From Canis aureus (lineage: Eukaryota; Chordata; Mammalia; Carnivora; Canidae), in contig NC_135619.1 of the NCBI RefSeq assembly GCF_053574225.1, positions 7,626,001 through 7,690,000 on the forward strand: 64,000 bases of DNA, written 5' to 3'. This document shows positions 55,418-64,000 of the stretch, one piece after another. The stretch's first letter is position 1; each line of letters begins with the position of its first letter. A program made the translations under genes and the position numbers. The notes under the pieces were generated by a model. The model ran no database searches and had not been told where the DNA came from. It saw nothing but the letters and a program-made list of their open reading frames with translations.

Positions 55418-55903
55418 AAAAATGTGCACCCGGGTCATGATGGGCAGCAAGATGGTGTCCGCCAGCAGGGTCGTTCAGGTAGTCAAGCCACATACACCAT
55501 TAATAAAGTTCCCTGACAGAAGAGACAATCCTAAACCTAATGTATCAGAAGTTTTGAGATCAGCAGGACTACCGTCTCATTCTTCTTCAATTTCACAGCA
55601 TTCTAAGGGAAGTAAATCACCAGATTTGCTGATGCATCATGGTCCACCAGATACTGCAGAAATAATAAAAACATTACCTCAGAAATACAGAAGGAAACCT
55701 GTGTCTCAAGAAGAAATTGAATTTATCCAACGTGGAGGTCCGGAATAATCACTGACAGTGTGGCTGCTGTTTGTCATCAGACAAAAGAATAGTCTTTACA
55801 ATAAAGAACTTCCAAAATGGCACATGAGAAATTATACAGTAAACAACTTGAATAAATACTCTGTTAAAAAAAATAAAAAAAATAAAAATAAAAATGTGCA
55901 CCC
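55418..55903 (+). pseudogene. MRPS36: Processed retrocopy of MRPS36 (KGD4) with intact ORF
   Basis: An intronless copy inserted into the provirus. AAAAATGTGCACCC is duplicated at 55418-55431 and 55890-55903, and an A-rich tail (about 55866-55894) precedes the second copy, the marks of L1-driven retroposition. The ORF 55437-55748 (103 codons plus stop; start MMGSKM, end EFIQRGGPE) has no stop or frameshift. Parent: MRPS36/KGD4, a small mitochondrial protein now known to link E3 to the 2-oxoglutarate dehydrogenase complex. Only about five bases of 5' UTR are present. It must be younger than the provirus. Expression would need an outside promoter, for example the LTR. Most likely a young processed pseudogene; a working retrogene is possible. 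Confidence 0.9.
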
Positions 55904-55995
55904 AATTCAGCCTTGCTTTTAAAGTCTTTTAAGGGTTAAAAAGATGGGAGCATCTTAACTGTAGAGAGGCTTTTGCAAGCAAGGGGGGGGGGGGG

Positions 55996-56136
55996 TTATG
56001 TGTTGCCCCAAATGAGGAGTGTTGCTTCTTTACTGACCACTCAGGAATAGTCCGGGAATCTATGGCAAAAGTCAGAAAAGGTTTGGCTAGACGCAAACAG
56101 GAGCGAGAACAGCAACAAGGTTGGTTTGAATCATGA
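55996..56136 (+). pseudogene. env remnant: piece of transmembrane subunit
   Basis: A 46-codon open stretch contains a CX6CC motif (CVAPNEECC) followed by FFTDHSGIVRESMAK, as in gammaretroviral TM proteins, and ends with a stop at 56134-56136. The surface subunit, the fusion peptide and the membrane span are absent. A 13-G run (about 55983-55995) precedes it. Confidence 0.8.
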
Positions 56137-56208
56137 TCTAATCATTCCCACTGCCTCACTCTGAGACCAACCTGGACCCATGATTGGGTCCTTCTTTAGG
56201 TTCCTCTG

Positions 56209-56219
56209 AGAGGGGGAAA
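56209..56219 (+). other. Polypurine tract
   Basis: AGAGGGGGAAA immediately before the 3' LTR, the usual plus-strand primer position. Confidence 0.85.
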
Positions 56220-56672
56220 TGTGGAGGCCGAGAAAAATTAAGGCCATCTCACCTAAAGTTTAGCATTAGCACAAGTACAGCCATCTTAGGCCCCTGTGAA
56301 TAAGAGCTGAACTTTATGGGAAAAACTGCAGAATGTCCTCAATGTCCTTGGCAGGTAATCCCGTATCAGAAAGACAACAGAGCCCACACCTGTGGTAGAA
56401 AGTCCCATATTAGAATGAGAACAGAGCTCAATGCCCTTGAAAGCCCCATATCAAAATGTAAACAGAACTTGAGAAATTCCTCCATCCCTTCTGAAAATCC
56501 CCTAGACCAGCCTATAGAAAACCGAGCTGTAACCCACTTCGGGGTCCAAGTCCCTGCTCCGCTGTGTCGGGTGTACTTGGACCCAAGCTTGAGCTTGCAA
56601 ATAAACCCTCTTGTCCTTGCATCGGTGTCGGCTCCTTGGTGGTTTCTCGGATTTGCAATCTTGGGCACAACA
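56220..56672 (+). repeat. 3' LTR of the provirus
   Basis: 453 bp, TGTGG...CACAACA, with the proper TG/CA ends, AATAAA about 70 bp before its end, and the ATCT target copy directly after. Confidence 0.95.
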
Positions 56673-56950
56673 ATCTATCTATAAGAGATATTATTATTGT
56701 TATTTTAAAATTTTTATTTATTTATTTTAGAGAGAGAGAGAGAGAGGGGAGAGTGAACAGGAGGGGCAGAGAGAGAGAGAGAGAGAGGGAAACAGAGAAT
56801 CCCAAGCAGACTCTGGACTTAGTGGGGACCTGGACACGGGGCTCAACCCCACTACTCAGATCATGACTCTGAAATCATGACTTGAGGGGAGACCAAGAGT
56901 CAGTTGCTTAACTGACTGTACCACCCCGGTGCCCTCTATAAGAGATATAA
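56673..56950 (-). repeat. SINE with target duplication
   Basis: TCTATAAGAGATAT flanks the insert at about 56680 and 56936. A reverse SINE with an AG-rich middle and head GTACCACCCCGGTGCCC lies between. Confidence 0.85.
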
Positions 56951-57199
56951 GGAACAGGCTTACACCACCATAGGAACTGGCAAGTTTGAAATCTGTAGGT
57001 CACATCAGGAGGCTCAAAATTCAGATAAGAGTTGATGTTGCAGTCTTGAATCTGAATTCCTTAGGGCAGCCATCTGGAAATGGGCAGGTTTTCTATGTCT
57101 TAAGAATCCTTCTATGTCAGGCAACCTGTCTTTGCTTGTAAGGCCGTCACCTGATTGTCTGAAGCCCCCTTGCCTTATAGAGGTTTACTTAAAGTCTAC

Positions 57200-58011
57200 C
57201 CATTTGAAAGACTTTTTTTTTTAAGGTTTTATTTATTTATTTTAGGGAGGGGTGCCTGGGTGGCACAGTTGGTTAAGTTGTCTGCTTTCAACTCAGGTCA
57301 TGATCCCAGGGTCCTGGGATCAAGCCCTGCATGGGGCTCCCCGCTCAGTGGCGAGTCTACTTCATGCTCATTCTCTTTCAAATAAACAAATAAAATCTTA
57401 AACAAATAAACAAACAAACAAACAAACAAACAAACAGGGGCAGCCCGGGTGGTTCAGTGGTTTAGCGCCGCCTTTGGCCCAGGGTGTGATCCTGAAGACC
57501 CGGGATTGAGTCCCACATGCAGTCCCACATCGACATCGAGTCCCACATGCTCCCTGCATGGAGTCTCTCTCTGTGTGTCTCTCATGAATAAATAAATAAA
57601 ATCTTTAAAAAACAAACAAACAAACAAACAAACAAAAACAGTGAAAGTGCTTTTTGGGACACCTGGGTGGCTCAGCAGTTGAGCGCCTGCCTTCGGCCCA
57701 GGTTGTGATCCTGGATTCCCAGGATTGAGTGCCACATCAGGCTCCTTGCATGGAGCCTGTTTCTCCCTCTGCCTATGTCTCTGCCTTTGTCTCTCCATGT
57801 CTCTCATGAATAAATAAATAAATTCATAGATTCTTTAAAAAAATATATTTATTTTAGGGAGAGAGAGCCTGCGAGCAGAGGGAGAGGGAGAAGCAGACTC
57901 CCTACCAAGCAGGAAGTCCGAGGCCAGGCTCCATTCCAGGACTGTGAGATCACAATCTAAGCAGAAACCGAGTCAGGCACGCTTAACCTACTAAGCCACA
58001 CAGACGCCTCA
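57200..58011. repeat. Cluster of four to five SINEs
   Basis: Forward SINEs at about 57247-57436 (AAAC-repeat tail), 57437-57640 and 57655-57840, flanked on the left by a truncated reverse tail (57212-57246) and on the right by a reverse SINE (57841-58011). Confidence 0.85.
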
Positions 58012-61000
58012 CAAAGTCTACTGATGTGAATGGTAATCACTTTGTAAGGACAGGCCACAGTCCCTCTGGTTGCAGCTTGTCCTAGGGTCATCATTGGTAG
58101 TTGTCTTCCTCCTTGGCCACCTATCCGCCACCCCCCTTCTGCTCCACTTGTTGGCAAGTCTTCTGTTGGTTTAAATTGTTTAACCAGTAGGGTAACCCAG
58201 ACCTTTATCTCTGAGCTTACTGTCCTTTTCTTCAGGGTAGGGTGGTTACAGCTACGTGTTTAAGTTATCACCAGGCATAGAAGCCTCAAGGAGTGCCTCC
58301 TCCTCCTTCCTGCTCTTACTATGTGGCAACGACTCCATTTTTGTATAGTAATAAGGGTGAGTTACCCCTGCCAGTGAGGTAAGTTCACTGTTGCCTAGGG
58401 ATTTGCACTATCGAGACAAGCTTGACGTGACAGCTGGCAGCCGTAACTAGTGGAGCCCTTACTATGTCCTCAGTCCTGGTGGACTAATCCTCCAGTTAAT
58501 GCCTGGGAACCAGGGTTTTTAATTCAGTTGGTCTGATCGCAGTCACTCACGTCCCAAGATAAGATACTCTGTGACTATTAGGGCCCAATAGCTTTCCAGG
58601 GGTTACTTGTCATATGGTAAATAACTCTCTGCTTCAGAAGGTGCAGCTTCACGACAGGGAGGCTTAGAGGGCTGGGCTGTAATTCACCAGTCAGGCCTTG
58701 TCAGTCACTTCATAAATGCTCACTCTTATCTATCAGGAAAGCTTATAACACCCATGGGTCAGTTGGGATTCTTTGGGCCTGAACCTGCAGCAGATTCCTC
58801 TCTGGCTTTGGGATACTTTCTCTCAACACTGTCATCAGCTCTCTGAGACACCCAGTAAATGAGCCAGAGCAGTATTCCCAAGTGTTTATATGCTATCTCC
58901 CAAATCCAAAGAGGCCTACCAAGCTCTGCTCCTCTTAGTGCTCTATGCCTTTAGTATAGTGGGCTTGTTTGATGTTCCGTGCAATGTCCAGACATAAAGG
59001 CCCCTTTGGGGTATCCTGAGAGAACTGAAGAGTTAACATAATCCTGAGGCAAGATAGTGAATGCAGACCACTTTCCTCCTCAGGTGAGTGTGGACTGTTG
59101 CAATCCTTCTTCCTGATGTGGACTGAGAGAACACATTTGCCTGATCCAAGGTCACATGTAAAATGCTAGAGTCTGTGTTAAACTATTCTAGCAAAGATAT
59201 GACATATGCAAAATAGCAGCAGCAGTGGGGCTACCACTTGAAGTTTATGGGAGTCCATTGCCATGTGCCATGGTATATCTGGCTTTCCAGGATACTATCT
59301 CCTCCATCCTTTAAGTCTTTAAGAGTGTCACCACAGGGACACCTGGGTGGCTCAGTCGGTTAAGCACTCTTGATTTCAGCTTAAGTCATGATCTTTGGGT
59401 TGTGAGATCAGAGTGAGCATGGAGCCTGCTTAAGATTCTCTCTCTCTCCCTCTCTCTCCTGTACCACTTCCACTGGCTCACATGGTCTCTCTCTCTCTCA
59501 AAACAAACAAGCAAAAAGAGTGCCATTACACTATGCCATTTCATCTGGGATGTTGTAATGTTTCTGATTTATCATTCTGGCTAGAGGTGGGGAGGCAGCT
59601 ATACAGGCTTCCTTTTAGCCTTTCTTACCAAAATGAACCTTATTTCATAAATCAGGGTATCATTATGAAAGTTCTGTCCACTTCTAAGTGCCATATATAC
59701 ATTCCAAGAGACCAAAGAGTTCAGAGACCAAAGAGTTGACCACAGGGTGAGGTCAAGAACTCAAATGACCTACTGTGAGATGGACATGGATGAGTACTTC
59801 ATTTGTCACTTGGCATGTAGCCCTCAACTCTAATAGATGGGCCATGATTGCATATTGGGTTCCCAAGTATTACTCTCAGCCATATTCTATAATGCAAGAG
59901 ACCTCAAAAGTGCTGGATATTGGGATGCCTGGGTAGCTCAGCAGTTGAATGTCTGCCTTTGGCTCAGGTCGTGATCCTGGAGTTCTGGGATTGAATCTCA
60001 CATCAGGCTCCCTGCATGAAGCCTGCTTCTTCCTCTGCTTGTGTCTCTGCCTCTCTTTCTCTGTGTCTCTCATGAATAAATAGATAAAATCTTAAAAAAG
60101 AAGTGCTGGATATTTTGTGGGTTCCATTGGCCAAGGATTAGAGGAACATCTGAAAGTCAGATCAAGGGTGGTGGGAGGACTGCTTATGTTTCCTAGCACA
60201 GGAGTGTATCCCCTCTCTGGGATGGAATGGTGGGATCCAGGTTGTATCCCTGTTTCTAGGAGCCATTGTTGGCAATTCATTGTCATCCAGTAATCAAAAG
60301 ATGTCTTTTTGTCTCCTACAACAGCTCTGACCCCATTGGTGGCCTTCTGTCACCTAGGGACCAGAAGTCTCTTGAGGGTTTGCCTTAAAAAACTTGCAGT
60401 TGCTGCGTCTCACATAGAATTGAATCATAGCAGTGTCCCTCCTGGGCCTGCTGCTCTCTGGCATTGAAAGCTACTTTTGGTTTGGTAATGTGACCTTTGG
60501 CTTTTCCTTCTGTTTCTGGAGAGGAAGAGTTAAGGAGGCTGCTGTGAATAGAATGGGGGATGGCTTTAGAACTTTCAACCAAAGACATGGGACAGGGAAG
60601 AGGTCAAAGGACTCGATGGAAGCTTCCTTTCGGGATTGTGCAGATCCTCTCTGATCTATTAGATTTACTCTCCATCCTGTTCTGGGGCAAACCTTTGTGG
60701 GCTACTCCAAAAGCCCCCTTGTCCTCTGTCCTTCAGTTGGGATTGGCCAATGGGAGCCCTGGCAGGAATTGAGGAGCAGAAGTAGAGTGAAATGGTAGAG
60801 GTTTTTCACACAGTCCTTCCATGGGAATCCACTTCGAATTGGTTGGTTGTGGGCCCTTCTGCAGCCCATAGCTCCTGCCCCGAAGCTCCAGATCCAGCTA
60901 GTGGAGATGGAGCTTCAGCTCTCCTTCTGTGTTCCAGTAACCACTCCTCCCCCAGCCCCCTTCATGCCACAGGGATACTGGTGGCTTCGTACCGTTGCCA

Positions 61001-61130
61001 ACCCTGGGGTGTGTAACCATCCCCTATTGGTTTCCTATTCACTTCGCACATAGAGGTGTCATTGAACTTTTCCTAAATTACCCTGGGTGACCGTGCCATC
61101 TGTCACTGCTGGGACCAGACAGACAGACCC
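58012..61130. other. Gene-free stretch; probable old ERV remnants
   Basis: No host exon recognised. 60700-61130 ends in 'ctaaattaccctgggtgacc' and 'gtgccatctgtcactgctgg', like the end of an ERVL-type LTR. The part to its left may be the decayed interior. Forward SINEs lie at 59336-59515 and 59921-60099, the latter bounded by AGTGCTGGATATT. Confidence 0.45.
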
Positions 61131-61556
61131 TTTGAGGATAAAGGCCAAAAGAACACGTTGATGTGGCTGTTTCACAGCCCAGAGGTGGGGCCAGCAGTGG
61201 AAAACTTGCAGTTGGTCATGCTGCACTTTTCAGAGCCCGCAAGCCCAACCTAGATAAGCTCATGTGTGAGATGAATATCGGAGACGATTGTCATCAGGAA
61301 AACCATCATGAACACTAGCAAAGATCTCAGTTTTTTGGTTGCTACTCCTGCAACATTTCCTAAGTGATGAAATGAACTTAACGGTAATGTAGCCAACTCT
61401 TCTGGGGAGCCATGGTGTTTCATAGCCCTAAAGTCATGTAGGAGAAACAAAAACACAAAACTCCAAAGGCTTAAAGTATCCAAATAAATTGAAAGTATTG
61501 AAAGGTTGAGTAAGGACAGAAGCCTTTCATCATTTAATCAAAAACATAGACTCAGT

Positions 61557-61945
61557 AGGGGCGTCTGTGTGGCTTAGTTGATAAACGTCTGACTCTTGGT
61601 TTGGGCTCAGGTCATGATCTCAGGGTCTTGGGATTGAGCCCCGAGTTGGGGAGCAGGGCGGGGTGCCCATGCTCAGTGGGGAGTGTGCATGAGGTTCTTC
61701 CTCTCCCTCTGCCCCTCCCTTGCTCATTTTCTCAAATAAATAAATCTTTTTTTCTTTTTAAAAAGATTTTATTTATTTATTCATGAGAGACACAGAGAGA
61801 GAGAGAGGCAGAGACATAGGCAGAGGGAGAAGCAGGCTCCACGCAGGGAGCCCGATGTGGGACTCGATCCTGGGACTCCAGGGTCACGGCTTGAACTGAA
61901 GCTAGACGCTTAACCATTGAGCTACCCAGGTGTCCCTAAATAAAT
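61557..61945. repeat. Forward SINE with a reverse SINE in its tail
   Basis: A forward SINE (GGGGCGTCTGTGTGGCTTAG head) ends in CTCAAATAAATAAATCTT. A reverse SINEC (about 61752-61936) follows, and the tail sequence TAAATAAATCAATCTT is repeated after it. Confidence 0.85.
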
Positions 61946-63470
61946 CAATCTTAAACAAACAGAAAAGCAGACAAAATGTAGACTCAGTAAATAATGGCCC
62001 CAGTCACAAATCACATATTTCAGGCAGAGATCTGTTAGCTTCCTCTTAATCTCTCTTGGCCTGGTAGAGGGATGTTCAGTCAAAGGATATTTTACAGTGA
62101 GAAGAGGAAAAGTCTGGGGTCTTCCCAGGAAAAACAAATCCTGCATTACATTACACTGAAGTTTGGAATTTTCCCACATGATTGTTTTTGAAGACAGATT
62201 TTTAATGAATTAAAAATATGCAATCATACGAATTTACCATTTAAACTTTGTTCCACAGCCAGGATTCTAATTTTTCAATAATTAACAATGCTGAGATTAA
62301 AATCTTTATTCATTAATTTTTGTATAAGACATTATCTCTGATTATGTCTTAAAGACGGATTGCTAGAGAGAACTCACTTTGGGCAGGGACTAACTAGACC
62401 CTCAGAGGCCAGGAGTGCTGTCAGCCTCAAGCTTCTGTTGTACCCATCCCTGTCCTCCTGCCCTGGTTTCTTTCCTCCAGCCAGTCCCTCAAAAGGGAAG
62501 CCTTTGTGCTGAGTAGACTCTAGGCTTTTGACTTCCTACTGGTTTGGGTGCAGCCCTTGGGGCTGGGTGTTGCTTATGCAGAACTAGTGATGCTGTCCCT
62601 CATCTTATCTGCTCTAGCTCTCTGTTTTGCAGCAGGGAGTGAGAGACAATCTTTGCATCTCAGATCAAAGCTCCACAGATGGTAGATCTTCTCGTATCGA
62701 GATGGACTGTGAGGAGGGCTCTATGCGGCACCAACTGCCTTCCCAATATCGCATATTTAAACATTATCATGTATTGGAGCTCCTGGGTGGCTTATTTGGT
62801 TAAGCATCTGCCTTTGGCTTGGGTCACGATCTCAGTCAGGGATCCAGCCCCACACTGGGCTCCCTGCTCAGTGGGGAGCCTGCTTCTTTCCTCTCCCTGT
62901 GTCCCTCCCCAACCCCTTCTCATGCTCTCCCTCTAAAATAAAATAAAATAAAATAAAATAAAATAAAATAAAATAAAATAAACCAGTGGTTCTCACTGAG
63001 GATGATTCCTGCTCCCCTGCGCCCTTAGGCAATACTTGGTGATGCCTTGAGACACTTCTGGTTGGCGTAACTTAGTGCAGAGAGGTGCTACTCCTGGTAC
63101 CTAGTGTGGAGAGGTCAGGACTGCTCTAAACATCTAATATCTTTGCTTATGATTCACATTGACCTTAGTGATTCTGACTCTTACTAGAGATAAATCCGAA
63201 TTAGTATAGAGTTGATGATTATAGCAAGGATCTGGTGTAATGTCTTGTTTAAGTTGAAAATATGGATCCTGCCTCCTCAGGGATTCCCTCTCTCTTTCCC
63301 TAATTTTTCTTCATTGTTTTCTCTCTGTTTCTGTGTCTCTCACATTCCCCACCCACCCCCACTCCCACTCCTTCCAAACTTGTAGGCTGCTTTAGGCTGG
63401 GGGCCGGTTGCTTTGTGCCAGGAGAAAGGAATGTCAGAGAGAGGACACACACTCAAGTCTGGAAGCTGGA
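61946..63470. other. Gene-free stretch left of CMA1
   Basis: Contains a forward SINE (62775-62982) whose tail is an AAAAT microsatellite (62937-62981), and a MER5A-like fragment (62984-63140). No exon was recognised. Confidence 0.55.
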
Positions 63471-63472
63471 TC

Positions 63473-63478
63473 TTTATT
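63473..63478 (-). terminator. CMA1: CMA1 polyadenylation signal
   Basis: AATAAA on the minus strand, about 155 bases after the CMA1 stop codon. Confidence 0.75.
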
Positions 63479-63634
63479 GAGGTTTACTGAGGACTCTGTG
63501 ACCTGGAGGAGCCCTCTTGGGTCTGAGGGATGTAGTGGGGCCTCAGTAGAGACCAGAGGCAGCTCCAGAGTAAGTGGCAGAGAGCCTGCTCAGGTCTGGT
63601 TCCAGATTTCCCCTCAGGCTTGCCCAGGCTCCAT

Positions 63635-63784
63635 TCAGGCTTTATTCTGCTTCAGAACCTTATTGATCCAGGGCCGGTAGTGGGAGATTCGGGTGAAGAC
63701 AGCAGGGGGCTTTGCATCATTCTGCCCACAGGACACAATTCCCTGGGCTACCCCAGCACACAGAAGAGGGCCCCCTGAATCTCC
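63635..63784 (-). CDS. CMA1: Mast-cell chymase (CMA1), last exon only
   Basis: The terminal exon on the minus strand begins after a CCCCACAG acceptor at 63784 and encodes about 49 residues to the stop at 63635-63637. GDSGGPLLCAG carries the catalytic serine of the trypsin-like fold. AVFTRISHYRPWINKVL is the C-terminal helix region. The wording, especially AKPPAVFTRISHYRPWI, is that of chymase rather than cathepsin G or a granzyme. Known role: chymotrypsin-like protease stored in mast-cell granules. The upstream exons with His and Asp lie beyond the right edge. Residue 215 (chymotrypsin numbering) reads Cys where Tyr is usual. Confidence 0.9.
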   Translation of the reverse strand, partial: GDSGGPLLCAGVAQGIVSCGQNDAKPPAVFTRISHYRPWINKVLKQNKA

Positions 63785-64000
63785 CTGTGGGGCAGAGAGA
63801 GAAAGAGGGAGAGAGAGCGCACAGAAGGTCAGCAGAGAAGTCATCCACTTCTGCCTGTGGGTTCCAATTCCGAGTCACAGTGAGACCTCAGGTCAGACCC
63901 AGCAGCCCTGGCTCCTCATGGGGTTATATGTCTCAGTGTGATGCCCCTTCTCCCTTTCCTTCTTGCCACCCTGTGTGCCCTGTGCCGCAGCCTGGAGGGA

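Larger units (their letters stand above)
51521..56676 (+). mobile_element. Deleted gammaretrovirus-like provirus (class I ERV) with two LTRs
   Basis: Two 450-460-bp LTRs bound a 4.2-kb interior. The 4-bp target ATCT is duplicated at 51521-51524 and 56673-56676, as for gammaretroviruses. A tRNA-Pro-type primer site follows the 5' LTR and a polypurine tract precedes the 3' LTR. Inside lie a repeat-bearing leader, fragments of gag (matrix and zinc knuckle), protease, reverse transcriptase, the integrase C-terminal half and a short piece of env TM. Capsid, most of the polymerase C-terminal half and nearly all of env are missing, and stops and frameshifts break the rest, so it cannot make virus. 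The LTRs differ at about 17 positions by hand count, near 4%, implying an age of several million years. A host retrocopy sits inside. Confidence 0.95.

Noticed and set aside
55437..55748. The parental MRPS36 gene
   Set aside because: No introns, poly-A tail, target duplication and position inside a provirus show that it is a retrocopy; the parental gene must be elsewhere.
60760..61130. Coding exon suggested by short open frames
   Set aside because: The sequence fits the end of an old ERVL-type LTR better, and there are no splice signals in phase.

Overview
The window is mammalian nuclear DNA, almost certainly from a dog or close canid. It carries dozens of tRNA-derived carnivore SINEs of the SINEC type (GGGTGGC head, CT-rich region, AATAAATAAA-rich tail), many with clear target-site duplications. 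The genes are split by GT-AG introns. The order NYNRIN (+), CBLN3 (-), KHNYN (+), SDR39U1 (-), CMA1 (-) matches the human 14q12 segment, so the inferred location is the syntenic part of dog chromosome 8.

Layout. 1-3879: intronic or upstream DNA of NYNRIN, with SINEs and MIRs; the first coding exon lies outside. 3880-13592: seven NYNRIN coding exons, ending in one 2.85-kb exon derived from a retroviral pol, followed by a 3' UTR to about 15.3 kb. 15.4-26.1 kb: gene-free, with a large TTTC/TTCC microsatellite cluster, nested SINEs and MaLR LTRs. 26163-27420: CBLN3 on the minus strand, three exons, complete. 28.2-28.8 kb: CpG island, probable KHNYN promoter. 29186-36001: KHNYN, seven coding exons, complete (669 aa). 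38720-41326: SDR39U1 on the minus strand, six exons, complete (294 aa), with a CpG island at its 5' end. 41.7-51.5 kb: repeats only. 51525-56672: a heavily deleted proline-primed gammaretrovirus-like provirus with two LTRs and a 4-bp target duplication; an intact-ORF retrocopy of MRPS36 (KGD4) has inserted into its env region. 56.7-63.4 kb: SINE clusters and old repeats. 63.47-63.78 kb: the last exon of mast-cell chymase (CMA1, minus strand), at the edge of the chymase/cathepsin G/granzyme cluster.

How the genes relate. NYNRIN and KHNYN are tandem paralogues with near-identical exon sizes and phases across the NYN (PIN-like nuclease) domain. KHNYN keeps the acidic nuclease residues and a C-terminal CUBAN-type domain and is known as the cofactor of the antiviral protein ZAP. 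NYNRIN has changed some of the same residues and gained a captured retroviral RNase H/integrase segment whose catalytic positions are lost. CBLN3 (a synaptic C1q-like protein) starts about 0.8 kb from the KHNYN CpG island in divergent orientation. SDR39U1 is an unrelated dehydrogenase-like gene, and CMA1 belongs to the neighbouring immune protease cluster.
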